A DNA stretch of 64,000 nucleotides from Odoribacter laneus YIT 12061 (GTDB lineage Bacteria > Bacteroidota > Bacteroidia > Bacteroidales > Marinifilaceae), in NCBI RefSeq assembly GCF_000243215.1, contig NZ_JH594596.1, forward strand, positions 1,710,892-1,774,891, written 5' to 3'. The position numbers and the translations under genes are program-made. Below, piece by piece: positions 44,509-53,700 of the stretch; the first letter of the stretch is position 1; each line of letters opens with the position of its first letter. The notes beneath the pieces are model-generated. The model had not been told where the DNA came from and made no database searches. It saw nothing but the letters and a program-made list of their open reading frames with translations.

Positions 44509-45096
44509 ATGAATAATTTAAAAGTTTTTACCAACGGTTTGTTTCGGGAGAATCCGACTTTCGCATTGCTGCTGGGAATGTGTCCTACCTTGGGCGTAAC
44601 GACCTCTGCCGGCAACGGAATGGGTATGGGATTAGCCACCGCTTTTGTACTGATCATGTCAAACTTAGTTATTGCTTTGGTCGCTAATATTATACCGGAT
44701 AAAATCCGAATCCCTTCCTTTATTGTCATCATAGCAGCATTCGTAACTGTAGTAGACCTGTGTATGGCAGCCTATCTGCCCGCCTTACACGCTTCCCTGG
44801 GATTATTTATCCCATTGATTGTAGTGAATTGTATCGTACTGGGCCGAGCTGAGGCATTTGCATCTAAAAATAGAGTGATTCCTTCTATCTTTGACGGACT
44901 CGGCATGGGATTAGGATTCACCTTTAGTTTAACCCTGCTGGGAGCTATCCGAGAATTCTTAGGAAGTGGGAAAATGTTCAATCTTTCCATTTATCCGGAC
45001 AATTTCGGTATGCTGATTTTTGTACTGGCTCCGGGAGCTTTTATCGCCTTAGGCTATCTGATTGCCATCGTAAACCGGATCCGGGCCAAACATTAA
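44509..45096 (+). CDS. rnfE: Rnf complex membrane subunit RnfE
   Basis: A 195-residue membrane subunit with six predicted helices. ENPTFALLLGMCPTLGVTTS is the conserved N-terminus with the cysteine that helps hold the intramembrane iron-sulfur centre between RnfA and RnfE. A second matching half contains IPLIVVNCIVLGRAEAFASK. The homology to RnfA, the next gene, is evident from the paired CP and NC motifs. Confidence 0.95.
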   Translation: MNNLKVFTNGLFRENPTFALLLGMCPTLGVTTSAGNGMGMGLATAFVLIMSNLVIALVANIIPDKIRIPSFIVIIAAFVTVVDLCMAAYLPALHASLGLFIPLIVVNCIVLGRAEAFASKNRVIPSIFDGLGMGLGFTFSLTLLGAIREFLGSGKMFNLSIYPDNFGMLIFVLAPGAFIALGYLIAIVNRIRAKH

Positions 45097-45114
45097 CCCT
45101 TAATCGTTACTTCT

Positions 45115-45687
45115 ATGGAATATATATTAATTTTTATCACAGCCGTCTTTGTCAATAATATTGTATTGGCACAATTCTTGGGAATATGTCCTTTTCTGGG
45201 TGTATCTAAAAAAGTTTCCACAGCTTTGGGAATGACCGGGGCCGTTACATTTGTTATGATACTGGCTACTATCGTAACATTTATCGTTCAGAAAACGGTA
45301 TTGGATCCTTTCCATATCGGGTTTATGCAAACTATTACTTTTATCCTGATCATTGCTGCCCTGGTACAGATGGTAGAAATCATACTGAAAAAAGTAAGCC
45401 CTTCCCTCTATCAGGCACTGGGCGTTTTTCTTCCCTTGATCACCACGAACTGTGCCGTATTGGGAGTGGCCATTATGGTCATACAAAAAGACTTTAATCT
45501 GCTGCAGTCGGTGGTATTCGCCGGTTCCACCGCATTGGGATTCGGACTGGCCTTAACCATCTTTGCCGGTATCCGGGAACAACTGGAACTGACAGACCTT
45601 CCCAAGGGATTGAAAGGCTCTCCTATTGCTTTGATTACAGCCGGTCTACTGGCAATGGCATTTATGGGCTTCTCCGGAATTGTATAA
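45115..45687 (+). CDS. rnfA: Rnf complex membrane subunit RnfA
   Basis: A 190-residue membrane subunit, last in the operon and 18 nt after rnfE. Blocks [20 protein letters not shown] and [20 protein letters not shown] carry the paired cysteine motifs shared with RnfE. Six helices are predicted. With RnfB, C, D, G and E present in order B-C-D-G-E-A, all six Rnf subunits are accounted for. A terminator follows at 45746. Confidence 0.96.
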   Translation: MEYILIFITAVFVNNIVLAQFLGICPFLGVSKKVSTALGMTGAVTFVMILATIVTFIVQKTVLDPFHIGFMQTITFILIIAALVQMVEIILKKVSPSLYQALGVFLPLITTNCAVLGVAIMVIQKDFNLLQSVVFAGSTALGFGLALTIFAGIREQLELTDLPKGLKGSPIALITAGLLAMAFMGFSGIV

Positions 45688-45745
45688 TATTACGAATATC
45701 CGTAAAATTAAGCGCTAAGTAGTTCCCCCGAGGAATATTCATTTT

Positions 45746-45778
45746 CACAAAGGCAAAATTTGCCTTTGTGGATTTTTT
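45746..45778 (+). terminator. Intrinsic terminator of the rnf operon
   Basis: CACAAAGGCAAA (45746-45757) pairs perfectly with TTTGCCTTTGTG (45759-45770) around a single central base (in practice a short loop), followed by gaTTTTTT. It lies 58 nt past rnfA and also separates it from the convergent HAD gene. Confidence 0.9.
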
Positions 45779-45839
45779 CTTTCAGCCCATTTGCCTTTCC
45801 CGCCCTTTTATATCGATAAGAGAAAATTTAAATTTTCGT

Positions 45840-46487
45840 TCATTTAATGGAATATAAATGAACGAAATCGGAAAAGGTGAAACGACTAAAATCAGGGATA
45901 ACCCGATCGGCTTTATCGCGAATCTGATCTTCAGCATTAGTAGTAGCCAATCCCACTACTTTCATCTGAGCCCGGCGTCCGGCTTCCAAACCGGGAAATG
46001 AATCTTCAAAAACCACACATTCGGCAGGCTTCCTCCCCAGTTGCTCAGCAGCCAACAAATAGCATTCCGGATCAGGTTTAGAACGGGTAATCCGATCAGC
46101 AGTAATTATGGCGTCAAAAAGAATTTTCAGTTGGGGATATATCCGATATACGTTTTTCATCTTTTTATCGTCAGAACTGGTGACAATAGCCACTTTTACT
46201 CCGTTTTGTTTTAATATCCCCACGAATTCCAGACTGCCTTTTATGAAAGGAAAATCCATCTGTCGTTCGAAATCGTCAATTCGCCGTACAATTTCCCGGG
46301 CTTGCTGCTCTTGAGGAAAATATTCAGCTAAAATCTCTTTTAGGGTACGGCCTTTCAACCGACTGCTGAAATCCGGAATTTCCGGGTGTGCCAGTTTCCC
46401 TTGTTCTCGCCAAAAGCGGGTATATTCGGATTCCGTATCGAAAATCACTCCGTCCAAATCAAATAATCCGGCCATTCTCTTTTCCAT
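45840..46487 (-). CDS. HAD-family phosphatase, beta-phosphoglucomutase-like
   Basis: A 215-residue cytoplasmic HAD hydrolase. Motif I is LFDLDGVIFDTESEY, motif II VAIVTSSDDKK, motif III lysine in RSKPDPECYLL, and motif IV VFEDSFPGLEAG. A helical cap follows motif I. The pattern fits beta-phosphoglucomutase-like phosphatases of subfamily IA; the substrate is unknown. Upstream in-frame codons to 46586 are AT-rich and do not look coding; the start MEKRMAGLFDLDG is preferred. Confidence 0.87.
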   Translation of the reverse strand: MEKRMAGLFDLDGVIFDTESEYTRFWREQGKLAHPEIPDFSSRLKGRTLKEILAEYFPQEQQAREIVRRIDDFERQMDFPFIKGSLEFVGILKQNGVKVAIVTSSDDKKMKNVYRIYPQLKILFDAIITADRITRSKPDPECYLLAAEQLGRKPAECVVFEDSFPGLEAGRRAQMKVVGLATTNAEDQIRDKADRVIPDFSRFTFSDFVHLYSIK

Positions 46488-46676
46488 AATTCCATTTTTT
46501 ATAACTATATTTTTTCGGCTTTCGAAATTACAAAAAACTATTATTTCTGTTTTGCATTTACACTCTTTTCTCACAGAAAGATCCATTTGCTTCCTTTTCT
46601 ATCCAAAAATTTTCCAAAAAACTCTTCTCTCTAACGGAAATTTGAAAGGAAACAGAAGTATCTAAAAAATATATCC

Positions 46677-46684
46677 TAATTTTG
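46677..46684 (+). promoter_or_regulatory. -7 element upstream of the CCA-adding enzyme gene
   Basis: TAATTTTG, a TAnnTTTG match, lies 29 nt before the preferred ATG at 46714. No TTTG is found 19-21 nt upstream. It would place the start of transcription near 46690. Confidence 0.45.
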
Positions 46685-46713
46685 TAAACCCAACCCAAAA
46701 ACGGAAATTGACA

Positions 46714-48129
46714 ATGATGCAGGAATATCTGACACACCCTATCTTTCATGTATTGGCAGAAATAGCAGAAGAAAACAATATCGAAACCTATGTTATTGGA
46801 GGATATGTACGGGACCTCTTGCTGCATCGTCCTTCCCAAGATATCGATATTGTCGTTCAAGGTAACGGCATTGCCCTGGCAGAAGCTACGGCCCAAAAAT
46901 TAGGACATTTGAAGGTGTCGGTATTTAAAAATTTCGGAACGGCTATGTTCCGCTATAAAGGTACGGAAATTGAATTCGTAGGAGCCCGCAAAGAATCTTA
47001 TCGTTCTGATTCCCGCAAACCCCTTGTCGAAGCAGGTACGATAGATGACGACCAAAAAAGACGGGATTTTACAATCAACGCGTTGGCGATCTCCCTCAAT
47101 AAAAAGGATTACGGCCGGCTGGTCGATCCTTTCAAGGGTCTGCAACATCTGCAGGAACGATTGATAAAAACTCCCCTGGAACCCGGTATCACATTTTCCG
47201 ACGATCCTTTACGCATGATGCGGGCCATCCGTTTTGCGACCCAATTGAATTTCAAAATAGAAGAAAATACTTTTAAAGCTATCCGTGCCAACAAAGACCG
47301 CTTAACGATTATTTCGACCGAAAGGATTATGGATGAATTCAACAAAATCATGCTTTCTCCTGAACCTTCCAGAGGAATTTTCTTATTGGAGGAAACCGGT
47401 CTGCTGGAAATGTTCTTTCCGGAACTGACAGCCTTAAAAGGAGTTGAAATCATCGACGGCATAGGACATAAAGATAACTTTTACCATACTATGGCAGTTC
47501 TGGATACTGTAGCTTTGTATTCGAATGACCTATGGCTCCGCTGGGCAGCTCTTCTGCACGATATTGCAAAACCTGTCACCAAAAAGTTTATAAAGGGACA
47601 AGGATGGACTTTTTACGGCCACAATCACATCGGGGAAAGAATGGTTGCTAAAATCTTCAACCGTCTCAAGCTACCCCAAAATGAAAAAATGAAGTATGTC
47701 CAGAAATTGGTCAATTTACATATGCGTCCGATCGTCCTTTCCGAGGAAATCGTAACAGACTCCGCTGTCCGCCGATTATTATTCGATACAGGAAACGATA
47801 TCGACGATTTGATGACTTTAGCAGAAGCCGATATAACGTCCAAAAATGAAGAAAAAGTAAAACGATTTCTGAAAAATTTTAAAATCGTTCGCCGGAAATT
47901 AAAAGAAGTAGAAGAAAAAGATTCTATCCGGAATTTTCAACCCCCTATCAGCGGAGAAGAAATTATGGAAACTTTTCACCTTTCCCCCTGCCGGCTGATC
48001 GGAGATATTAAAAATGCCATTAAAGAAGCTATCCTGGACGGGATCATCCCGAATAAGGACGAAGAAGCCCGGGCCTATATGTTTAAAATAGCCGCCGAAT
48101 TGATGAAAGACAAAGAGACAAACGGTTAA
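46714..48129 (+). CDS. cca: CCA tRNA nucleotidyltransferase with HD domain
   Basis: A 471-residue enzyme that adds or repairs the tRNA 3' CCA end. The head domain has [20 protein letters not shown] followed by IDIVVQG, the GG-VRD and DxD motifs of class II nucleotidyltransferases. [12 protein letters not shown], then [20 protein letters not shown], is the nucleotide-discriminating neck. A C-terminal HD domain shows [15 protein letters not shown]. The tRNA-Leu in this window lacks an encoded CCA, which such an enzyme would supply. Poly(A) polymerase is the alternative activity in this family. The stop overlaps that of the convergent kinase gene by 3 nt. Confidence 0.9.
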   Translation: MMQEYLTHPIFHVLAEIAEENNIETYVIGGYVRDLLLHRPSQDIDIVVQGNGIALAEATAQKLGHLKVSVFKNFGTAMFRYKGTEIEFVGARKESYRSDSRKPLVEAGTIDDDQKRRDFTINALAISLNKKDYGRLVDPFKGLQHLQERLIKTPLEPGITFSDDPLRMMRAIRFATQLNFKIEENTFKAIRANKDRLTIISTERIMDEFNKIMLSPEPSRGIFLLEETGLLEMFFPELTALKGVEIIDGIGHKDNFYHTMAVLDTVALYSNDLWLRWAALLHDIAKPVTKKFIKGQGWTFYGHNHIGERMVAKIFNRLKLPQNEKMKYVQKLVNLHMRPIVLSEEIVTDSAVRRLLFDTGNDIDDLMTLAEADITSKNEEKVKRFLKNFKIVRRKLKEVEEKDSIRNFQPPISGEEIMETFHLSPCRLIGDIKNAIKEAILDGIIPNKDEEARAYMFKIAAELMKDKETNG

Positions 48130-49040
48130 AGAGAGGAACCTTCGGGATCGCCATACCGCTGATGGGCATATTTAGGTACAACAGTCTTGAGGACAGCCCG
48201 ATGAACTTTTAAATAAATGGGAGAAGTCATAAAAGCCGCATCTCCATCGATATGCACCCGATAAATATTCCCCTCTATAAGCGCCTCCGGGCACTGGATT
48301 TCCTTATAAAAGCCCATTTTATCAATCCGGGCGCTCATTAAAGCAAATAAAAAAGGTACCAAATTCCAGTATTTCGGACGTTTTAAAAGACAGATATCAA
48401 CCAATCCGTCCTTCAAGGAAGCATGCGGGGCAATACTTGCATTATTTCCGAATTGGGAACTATTAGCAAAACTCAAAATAAAACACCGCTCATTTAAGAT
48501 TTTCCCGTTTACTGTAATTTTATATTCTTGTTCGGTATACCGAAACCACATTTTCAAACCGGCATAAATATAGGAAAAGACTCCCCGCCTTTTTAAACGA
48601 TTAAATTCATGAGCAACTTCCGCATCAAATCCAACCCCGCTTACATTCAAGGAATAAAGTCCATTCATTTCCAACATATCGACATAGGCATAAGCTCCCG
48701 ACAAAACCTGTCTCAAAGCTTTCTTCATACGGGTAGAATACCCCAAATGCCGGGCAAAACCATTTCCGCTTCCGATAGAAACAATGCCGAAAGCAATCTC
48801 ACTCCCATATAAAGCCCCACCCACCTCATTTACGGTGCCGTCTCCCCCTACGGCAATGATATGCGTATACTTCTTTTTCTTTATCGCCTCCGCCGCTAAA
48901 ATACGGGCATGCCCGGCATATTCAGAAAACAGGATTTCATAATCTAATCCTTGATATTCAGGCATAAAACGGATTATTTCCGGTAATTTTTTACCGGATC
49001 CGGCCCCCGAAACAGGATTGACTATAAACAACAAATGCAT
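48126..49040 (-). CDS. Diacylglycerol kinase-like lipid kinase (YegS/DagK family)
   Basis: A 304-residue soluble kinase. [16 protein letters not shown] is the nucleotide loop and [16 protein letters not shown] the conserved GGDGT motif. The second domain has [14 protein letters not shown] and [16 protein letters not shown]. Members phosphorylate lipids such as diacylglycerol or phosphatidylglycerol at the membrane surface; which one is not decided by the sequence. It is 17 nt downstream of ugd on the same strand, so probably co-transcribed. Confidence 0.89.
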   Translation of the reverse strand: MHLLFIVNPVSGAGSGKKLPEIIRFMPEYQGLDYEILFSEYAGHARILAAEAIKKKKYTHIIAVGGDGTVNEVGGALYGSEIAFGIVSIGSGNGFARHLGYSTRMKKALRQVLSGAYAYVDMLEMNGLYSLNVSGVGFDAEVAHEFNRLKRRGVFSYIYAGLKMWFRYTEQEYKITVNGKILNERCFILSFANSSQFGNNASIAPHASLKDGLVDICLLKRPKYWNLVPFLFALMSARIDKMGFYKEIQCPEALIEGNIYRVHIDGDAAFMTSPIYLKVHRAVLKTVVPKYAHQRYGDPEGSSL

Positions 49041-49057
49041 AGGTAATTCCGAGAGAA

Positions 49058-50371
49058 TTATTTTCCAATCCCATAATAGACATAGCCGAACTCCTTCATC
49101 TGATCGGCATTGTATATATTTCGTCCATCGAAAATGACCTTTTCCTTCAAAGCTTTTTCGATATAGGTAAATTTAGGTACTTTAAACTCCTGCCATTCGG
49201 TGACCACCACCATGGCATCGGCATCTGTTAAGGCCTCATACATATTTTTGGCATACTCTATCTTCCCTCCTATCCGCCGCTTGCATTCTTCCATGGCAAC
49301 CGGATCGAATGCCTTTACCACAGCACCCGCTTCCAATAAACGTTCAATTAACACCAGAGAAGGCGCTTCCCGCATATCGTCTGTAGCAGGTTTAAAAGCC
49401 AGCCCCCATAAACCAAACCGCTTTCCTCTTATATCCTGACGAAAATGCTTCATAATCTTAGAAAACAAAACTTCTTTCTGCTTTTCATTTACCCGCTCCA
49501 CCGCCTTTAATACCTCCATACGATAACCGTATTCATCTCCGGTTTTGATCAAAGCTTTTACGTCTTTCGGAAAACAGGATCCCCCGTAACCACATCCGGC
49601 ATTGAGAAACTTCTTTCCGATACGAGTGTCACTTCCGATCCCTTTTTTGACAGCCTCTACATCCGCCCCCACGATTTCACACAAATTGGCAATATCGTTC
49701 ATAAAAGAAATCCGCGTAGCCAACATCGAATTAGCCGCATATTTGGTCATCTCCGCAGAAGGAATATCCATAAAGTAAATCGGGGTATTATTCAACAAAA
49801 ATGCATGATATAGTCTCTCCATCGTCTTTCTGGCCCGTTCCGATTCCACTCCGATCACAATCCGGTCGGGCGCCATAAAATCGTTAACGGCATCTCCTTC
49901 TTTCAAAAATTCCGGATTGGAAGCTACATCAAATTCGACATCGGAATTCCGCTTCCGAAGCTCTGCAGCAACAGCCTCTTTTACCTTTTGATTTGTACCC
50001 ACCGGTACAGTCGATTTGGTAACGACAACAGCATAATGATCCAAGATCTGCCCTACCTCTCTGGCAACCTCCAGCACATAACTCAAATCAGCCCTTCCAT
50101 CCTCATCCGGAGGCGTTCCTACAGCTATAAACACTGCATCCGCATCTACTATGGCTTCTTCTAAAGAAGTAGTGAAAAACAAACGTTCATCGGCCCGGTT
50201 TTTTATGACCAACTCCCTAAGCCCCGGTTCATATATCGGAATCCCCCCCTCATTCAGCAAAGCAATTTTAGATGCATCGACATCCACACAGGTAACAGTA
50301 ACTCCCGTTTCCGCCAAACAAGTTCCGGAAACTAAACCAACGTATCCAGTACCAACAACTGTAATTCTCAT
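49058..50371 (-). CDS. ugd: UDP-glucose 6-dehydrogenase
   Basis: A 437-residue NAD-dependent enzyme oxidising UDP-glucose to UDP-glucuronate for capsule or envelope polysaccharides. The N-terminal Rossmann motif is VVGTGYVGLVSGTCLAETG. The catalytic cysteine sits in NAGCGYGGSCFPKDVKAL, and GLAFKPATDDMREAPS starts the C-terminal nucleotide domain. Length and motif order match the family. It lies directly upstream of the lipid kinase gene. Confidence 0.96.
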   Translation of the reverse strand: MRITVVGTGYVGLVSGTCLAETGVTVTCVDVDASKIALLNEGGIPIYEPGLRELVIKNRADERLFFTTSLEEAIVDADAVFIAVGTPPDEDGRADLSYVLEVAREVGQILDHYAVVVTKSTVPVGTNQKVKEAVAAELRKRNSDVEFDVASNPEFLKEGDAVNDFMAPDRIVIGVESERARKTMERLYHAFLLNNTPIYFMDIPSAEMTKYAANSMLATRISFMNDIANLCEIVGADVEAVKKGIGSDTRIGKKFLNAGCGYGGSCFPKDVKALIKTGDEYGYRMEVLKAVERVNEKQKEVLFSKIMKHFRQDIRGKRFGLWGLAFKPATDDMREAPSLVLIERLLEAGAVVKAFDPVAMEECKRRIGGKIEYAKNMYEALTDADAMVVVTEWQEFKVPKFTYIEKALKEKVIFDGRNIYNADQMKEFGYVYYGIGK

Positions 50372-50767
50372 AAATTTATATTTATACCCAGGTTTTAATA
50401 GATCAGCCCCCTGATCAGCACATAGCCGATTGGTAATCCTCCGGATTTGACAGACAGAACTTGGTTCAGGATAAAACTTTAAAACTGAAAAACAACCGTA
50501 AATCTTATCCGAACCTTCGGTTCTTCATCAACACCCGACAGTCACCCGTCCACGAAGTACTTATCTGTGAATAAAGTGAACACTTATCGTTTTCCGGTAA
50601 ACTCCAAAATCTACTTATCTTCCCGCTCTCCATTTCTCTGCAAAACACAAATAGATTTTCCCTTGTTTTACTAAAACGACAAAAATATAAAAATTAAAAC
50701 GGGAAAAAACATACTTTCCTCATTATTTACGTAAATTTGTCTGAAATAACTTCTAATCCTGAAAACT
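50372..50767. other. 396-nt divergent intergenic region upstream of the macroglobulin gene
   Basis: No gene is seen. TAAATTTG at 50732-50739 is a perfect -7 element 29 nt before the macroglobulin ATG, without a clear -33. A short GAACC/GGTTC hairpin lies near 50510-50523. Nothing else is recognisable. Confidence 0.5.
50732..50739 (+). promoter_or_regulatory. -7 element of the alpha-2-macroglobulin promoter
   Basis: TAAATTTG matches TAnnTTTG exactly, 28 nt before the ATG. No TTTG partner is seen at 19-21 nt. Confidence 0.5.
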
Positions 50768-53700
50768 ATGGCTTTAAGTAAATATGTTTTTTGTTATTGC
50801 CTTCTCCTGGCCCTTTGTCTCAGCGGATGTTCCCGTACAAAATCCAACACCGCCCAACCTGAAATCAATAAATACATTTATGGATATACTTCCGGAACGA
50901 TTACTTCCGATGCACACATCTATATTTATCTGGATAAAACTCCGGACAAGTCATTTCCCATAGGAGAACCTTTGCCGGGTGATCTTTTGAAAATATCTCC
51001 GGCCATAAAAGGACAACTTTTTCTCAAAGAAGAACGCATTTTGGAATTTATCCCCCAGCAAGGCTTTACAAACGGACAAGAATACCGGTTAAGGTTACAT
51101 CTGGGAGCTCTTTTCAACGTTCCCAGCGATTACAACTATTTTGAATTTTCAGTGAAAGTCGTCGATCTACAAGCATCTTTTAATCCGGGAAATTTTACGA
51201 CCACCTCCTCCAACGATACTTTAAATTATCAGGCTTCCCTCTATACTTCTGATCATATGGAACCCCAGGAAATAGAGAAACAGGTTACAGCACAAATTGA
51301 TAATCAATCTCTTCCGATAGAATGGTCTCATTCAGGCAATACCCATCATTTTACAGTCTATCCTATTCTTAAAACCGAACAACCGCAAACGCTGACGTTA
51401 CGTTTCGGCAATAAAGTTATCAATCAGAAGGAATTTCAGGAAAATATTCCGGGAAATCAGCAATTTTCAGTTCTCAACGTACAACTGAACGATAACGACA
51501 GACAATCACTACGGATCGACCTGTCGGAAAATGTGGATCCTTCCCAGAATCTCGAAGGATTGATTACAATACAAGGAGTATCGGATATCCGGTATAAAAC
51601 CAATGCCAATACCATTTTCCTTTTTTATACGATTCAAGAAGATGCAGAAAGCATAGAGGTAACTGTCCACAAAGGTATCCGGAGTAGCGAGAACAAAATT
51701 CTGGAGGAACCTTATACCCAAACAGTCTATCTTCCTTCTTCCAACCCGGCCATCCGATTCATCGGAGAAGGTATTATTGTTCCTTCAGAAGGAAAAGTAT
51801 GGGTCCCCTTCTCCGCAGTAGCCCTGAAAGCCGTCGATGTACAGATTATAAAAGTTTTTGATCAAAATATGAATTTTTTTCTCCAGCAAAATTCGTACGA
51901 CGGAACCGGAGATCTCATACGGACAGCCCGACCTGTATTTCGTCAAAAGATAGCACTAAATCCGGAAGGTTCACCGATTAATTTAAACCACTGGAATGAT
52001 TTTACCCTTAACTTATCCGATCTGGTTAAACTGGAAAAAGGCGTCATTTACCGGATAGAAATTCGTTTCCGCAAATCTTATACGACACTCGACTGCGCCT
52101 CAGAGGGCCAGGATAATATCGATTATTACGATCAGGACTGGGACGGCAACGACTATTATTACAGCAATTATTATTACAATAACGATTACCGATGGAGCGA
52201 CAGAGATAATCCTTGTACAGATTCTTATTATACCGGAGACCGGTTTATCAGTAAAAATATAATCAATACGTCCCTTGGTATTCTGGCCAAACGAGGTTCA
52301 GACAACCGATATTTTGTGGCTGTCAACGACATTGTAACGGCAGCACCCGTGGCAAATTGCATGATCTCCCTTTACAATTATCAAAACCAAAAAATCGACT
52401 CTGTACAAACCGATAAAAACGGTTTTGCATACCTGAATACGGATATGAAAGCCTTTATTGCTCAGGCCCGTAAAGGACAAGATAAGGCCTGGTTAAAGAT
52501 ATCAGATGCCAATTCCTTATCTCTCAGCAACTTTGATATTAGCGGACAAGATGTGCAATCCGGATTGAAAGGATTTATCTACGGAGAAAGAGGCGTATGG
52601 CGTCCCGGCAACGATATCTACCTTTCTTTTATTCTCGAAGATAAGCAACACCTATTACCCGCCGGACATCCGATTATTGCCCAACTCATCGACCCGAAAG
52701 GAAATACGACAGCCACCCGCAAAAGCGTCACCGGCGATATCCCCATCCATACCTTCCGTTTTTCCACAGCAGAAGATGCCCCTACAGGATACTGGAAATG
52801 CGTCGTACAAATCGGAGGAAACCGCTTTACCAAAACCTTACGGATCGAAACGATCAAACCAAACCGACTGAGTATTAATATGATCTTTCCCAATGAACAA
52901 GTCGTAGGAAAAGGCATAAGCAATAGTATCGTAAAAGTTAAAACCAGATGGCTTAACGGAGCTTCCACTCCCAACCGGAAAGCAATAACTGAAGTCAAAT
53001 TAAATCGGAGCCAATATACCTTTAAAAATTATCCGGCTTATACGTTTAATAGTTCAACAGACGATTTCGAACCTTATAGCGCCACTCTTTTTGATGGGGA
53101 AACTGACTCGGAAGGAAATTTTTCCTTTAATCTGAACGAAATAAAAACGGAAAATGCCCCGGGCATATTAAACGCGACATTTACCACCCGGGTATTTGAA
53201 GAAAGCGGAGATTTCAGTATTGCTACGTATACCACTCATTACTCGCCTTATACCCGCTATGCAGGTATCCGCCTCCCGGATTCGGAAGACGGCTGGTACC
53301 CCACTACAGAAAACGTAAAACTAAGCGGAGTACTGGTTACCCCCCTGGGACAAAAAGCTCCCGTTAATACAACTGTGGAGATTCAGGTATATAAAATTGA
53401 ATGGCGCTGGTGGTGGGATTCAGAAAATAATAATTACACTTATATCAACCGTCCTTATAATAGCTTGTTAATAGACAAAACCATCCGAAGTAAAGACGGC
53501 AAATTCGAGTGCGAATTGAATATCGAACATTATGGCCGTTATTATATTCAGGCAACAGACAAAGAGTCGGGACATTCTACCGGACTCGTTGCTTATTTCG
53601 GCTCCTGGGCGGAAAATTCCAGTAAAGAAGCTGCAACGATACTCAATATTACAACCGATAAAAAAAATTATAAAGCGGGCGAAAAAGTACAATTGACTAT

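Noticed and set aside
40205-45687. Reading the operon as Na+-NQR rather than Rnf
   Set aside because: RnfB with its ferredoxin clusters and the B-C-D-G-E-A order are diagnostic of Rnf; NqrF and NqrA are absent.
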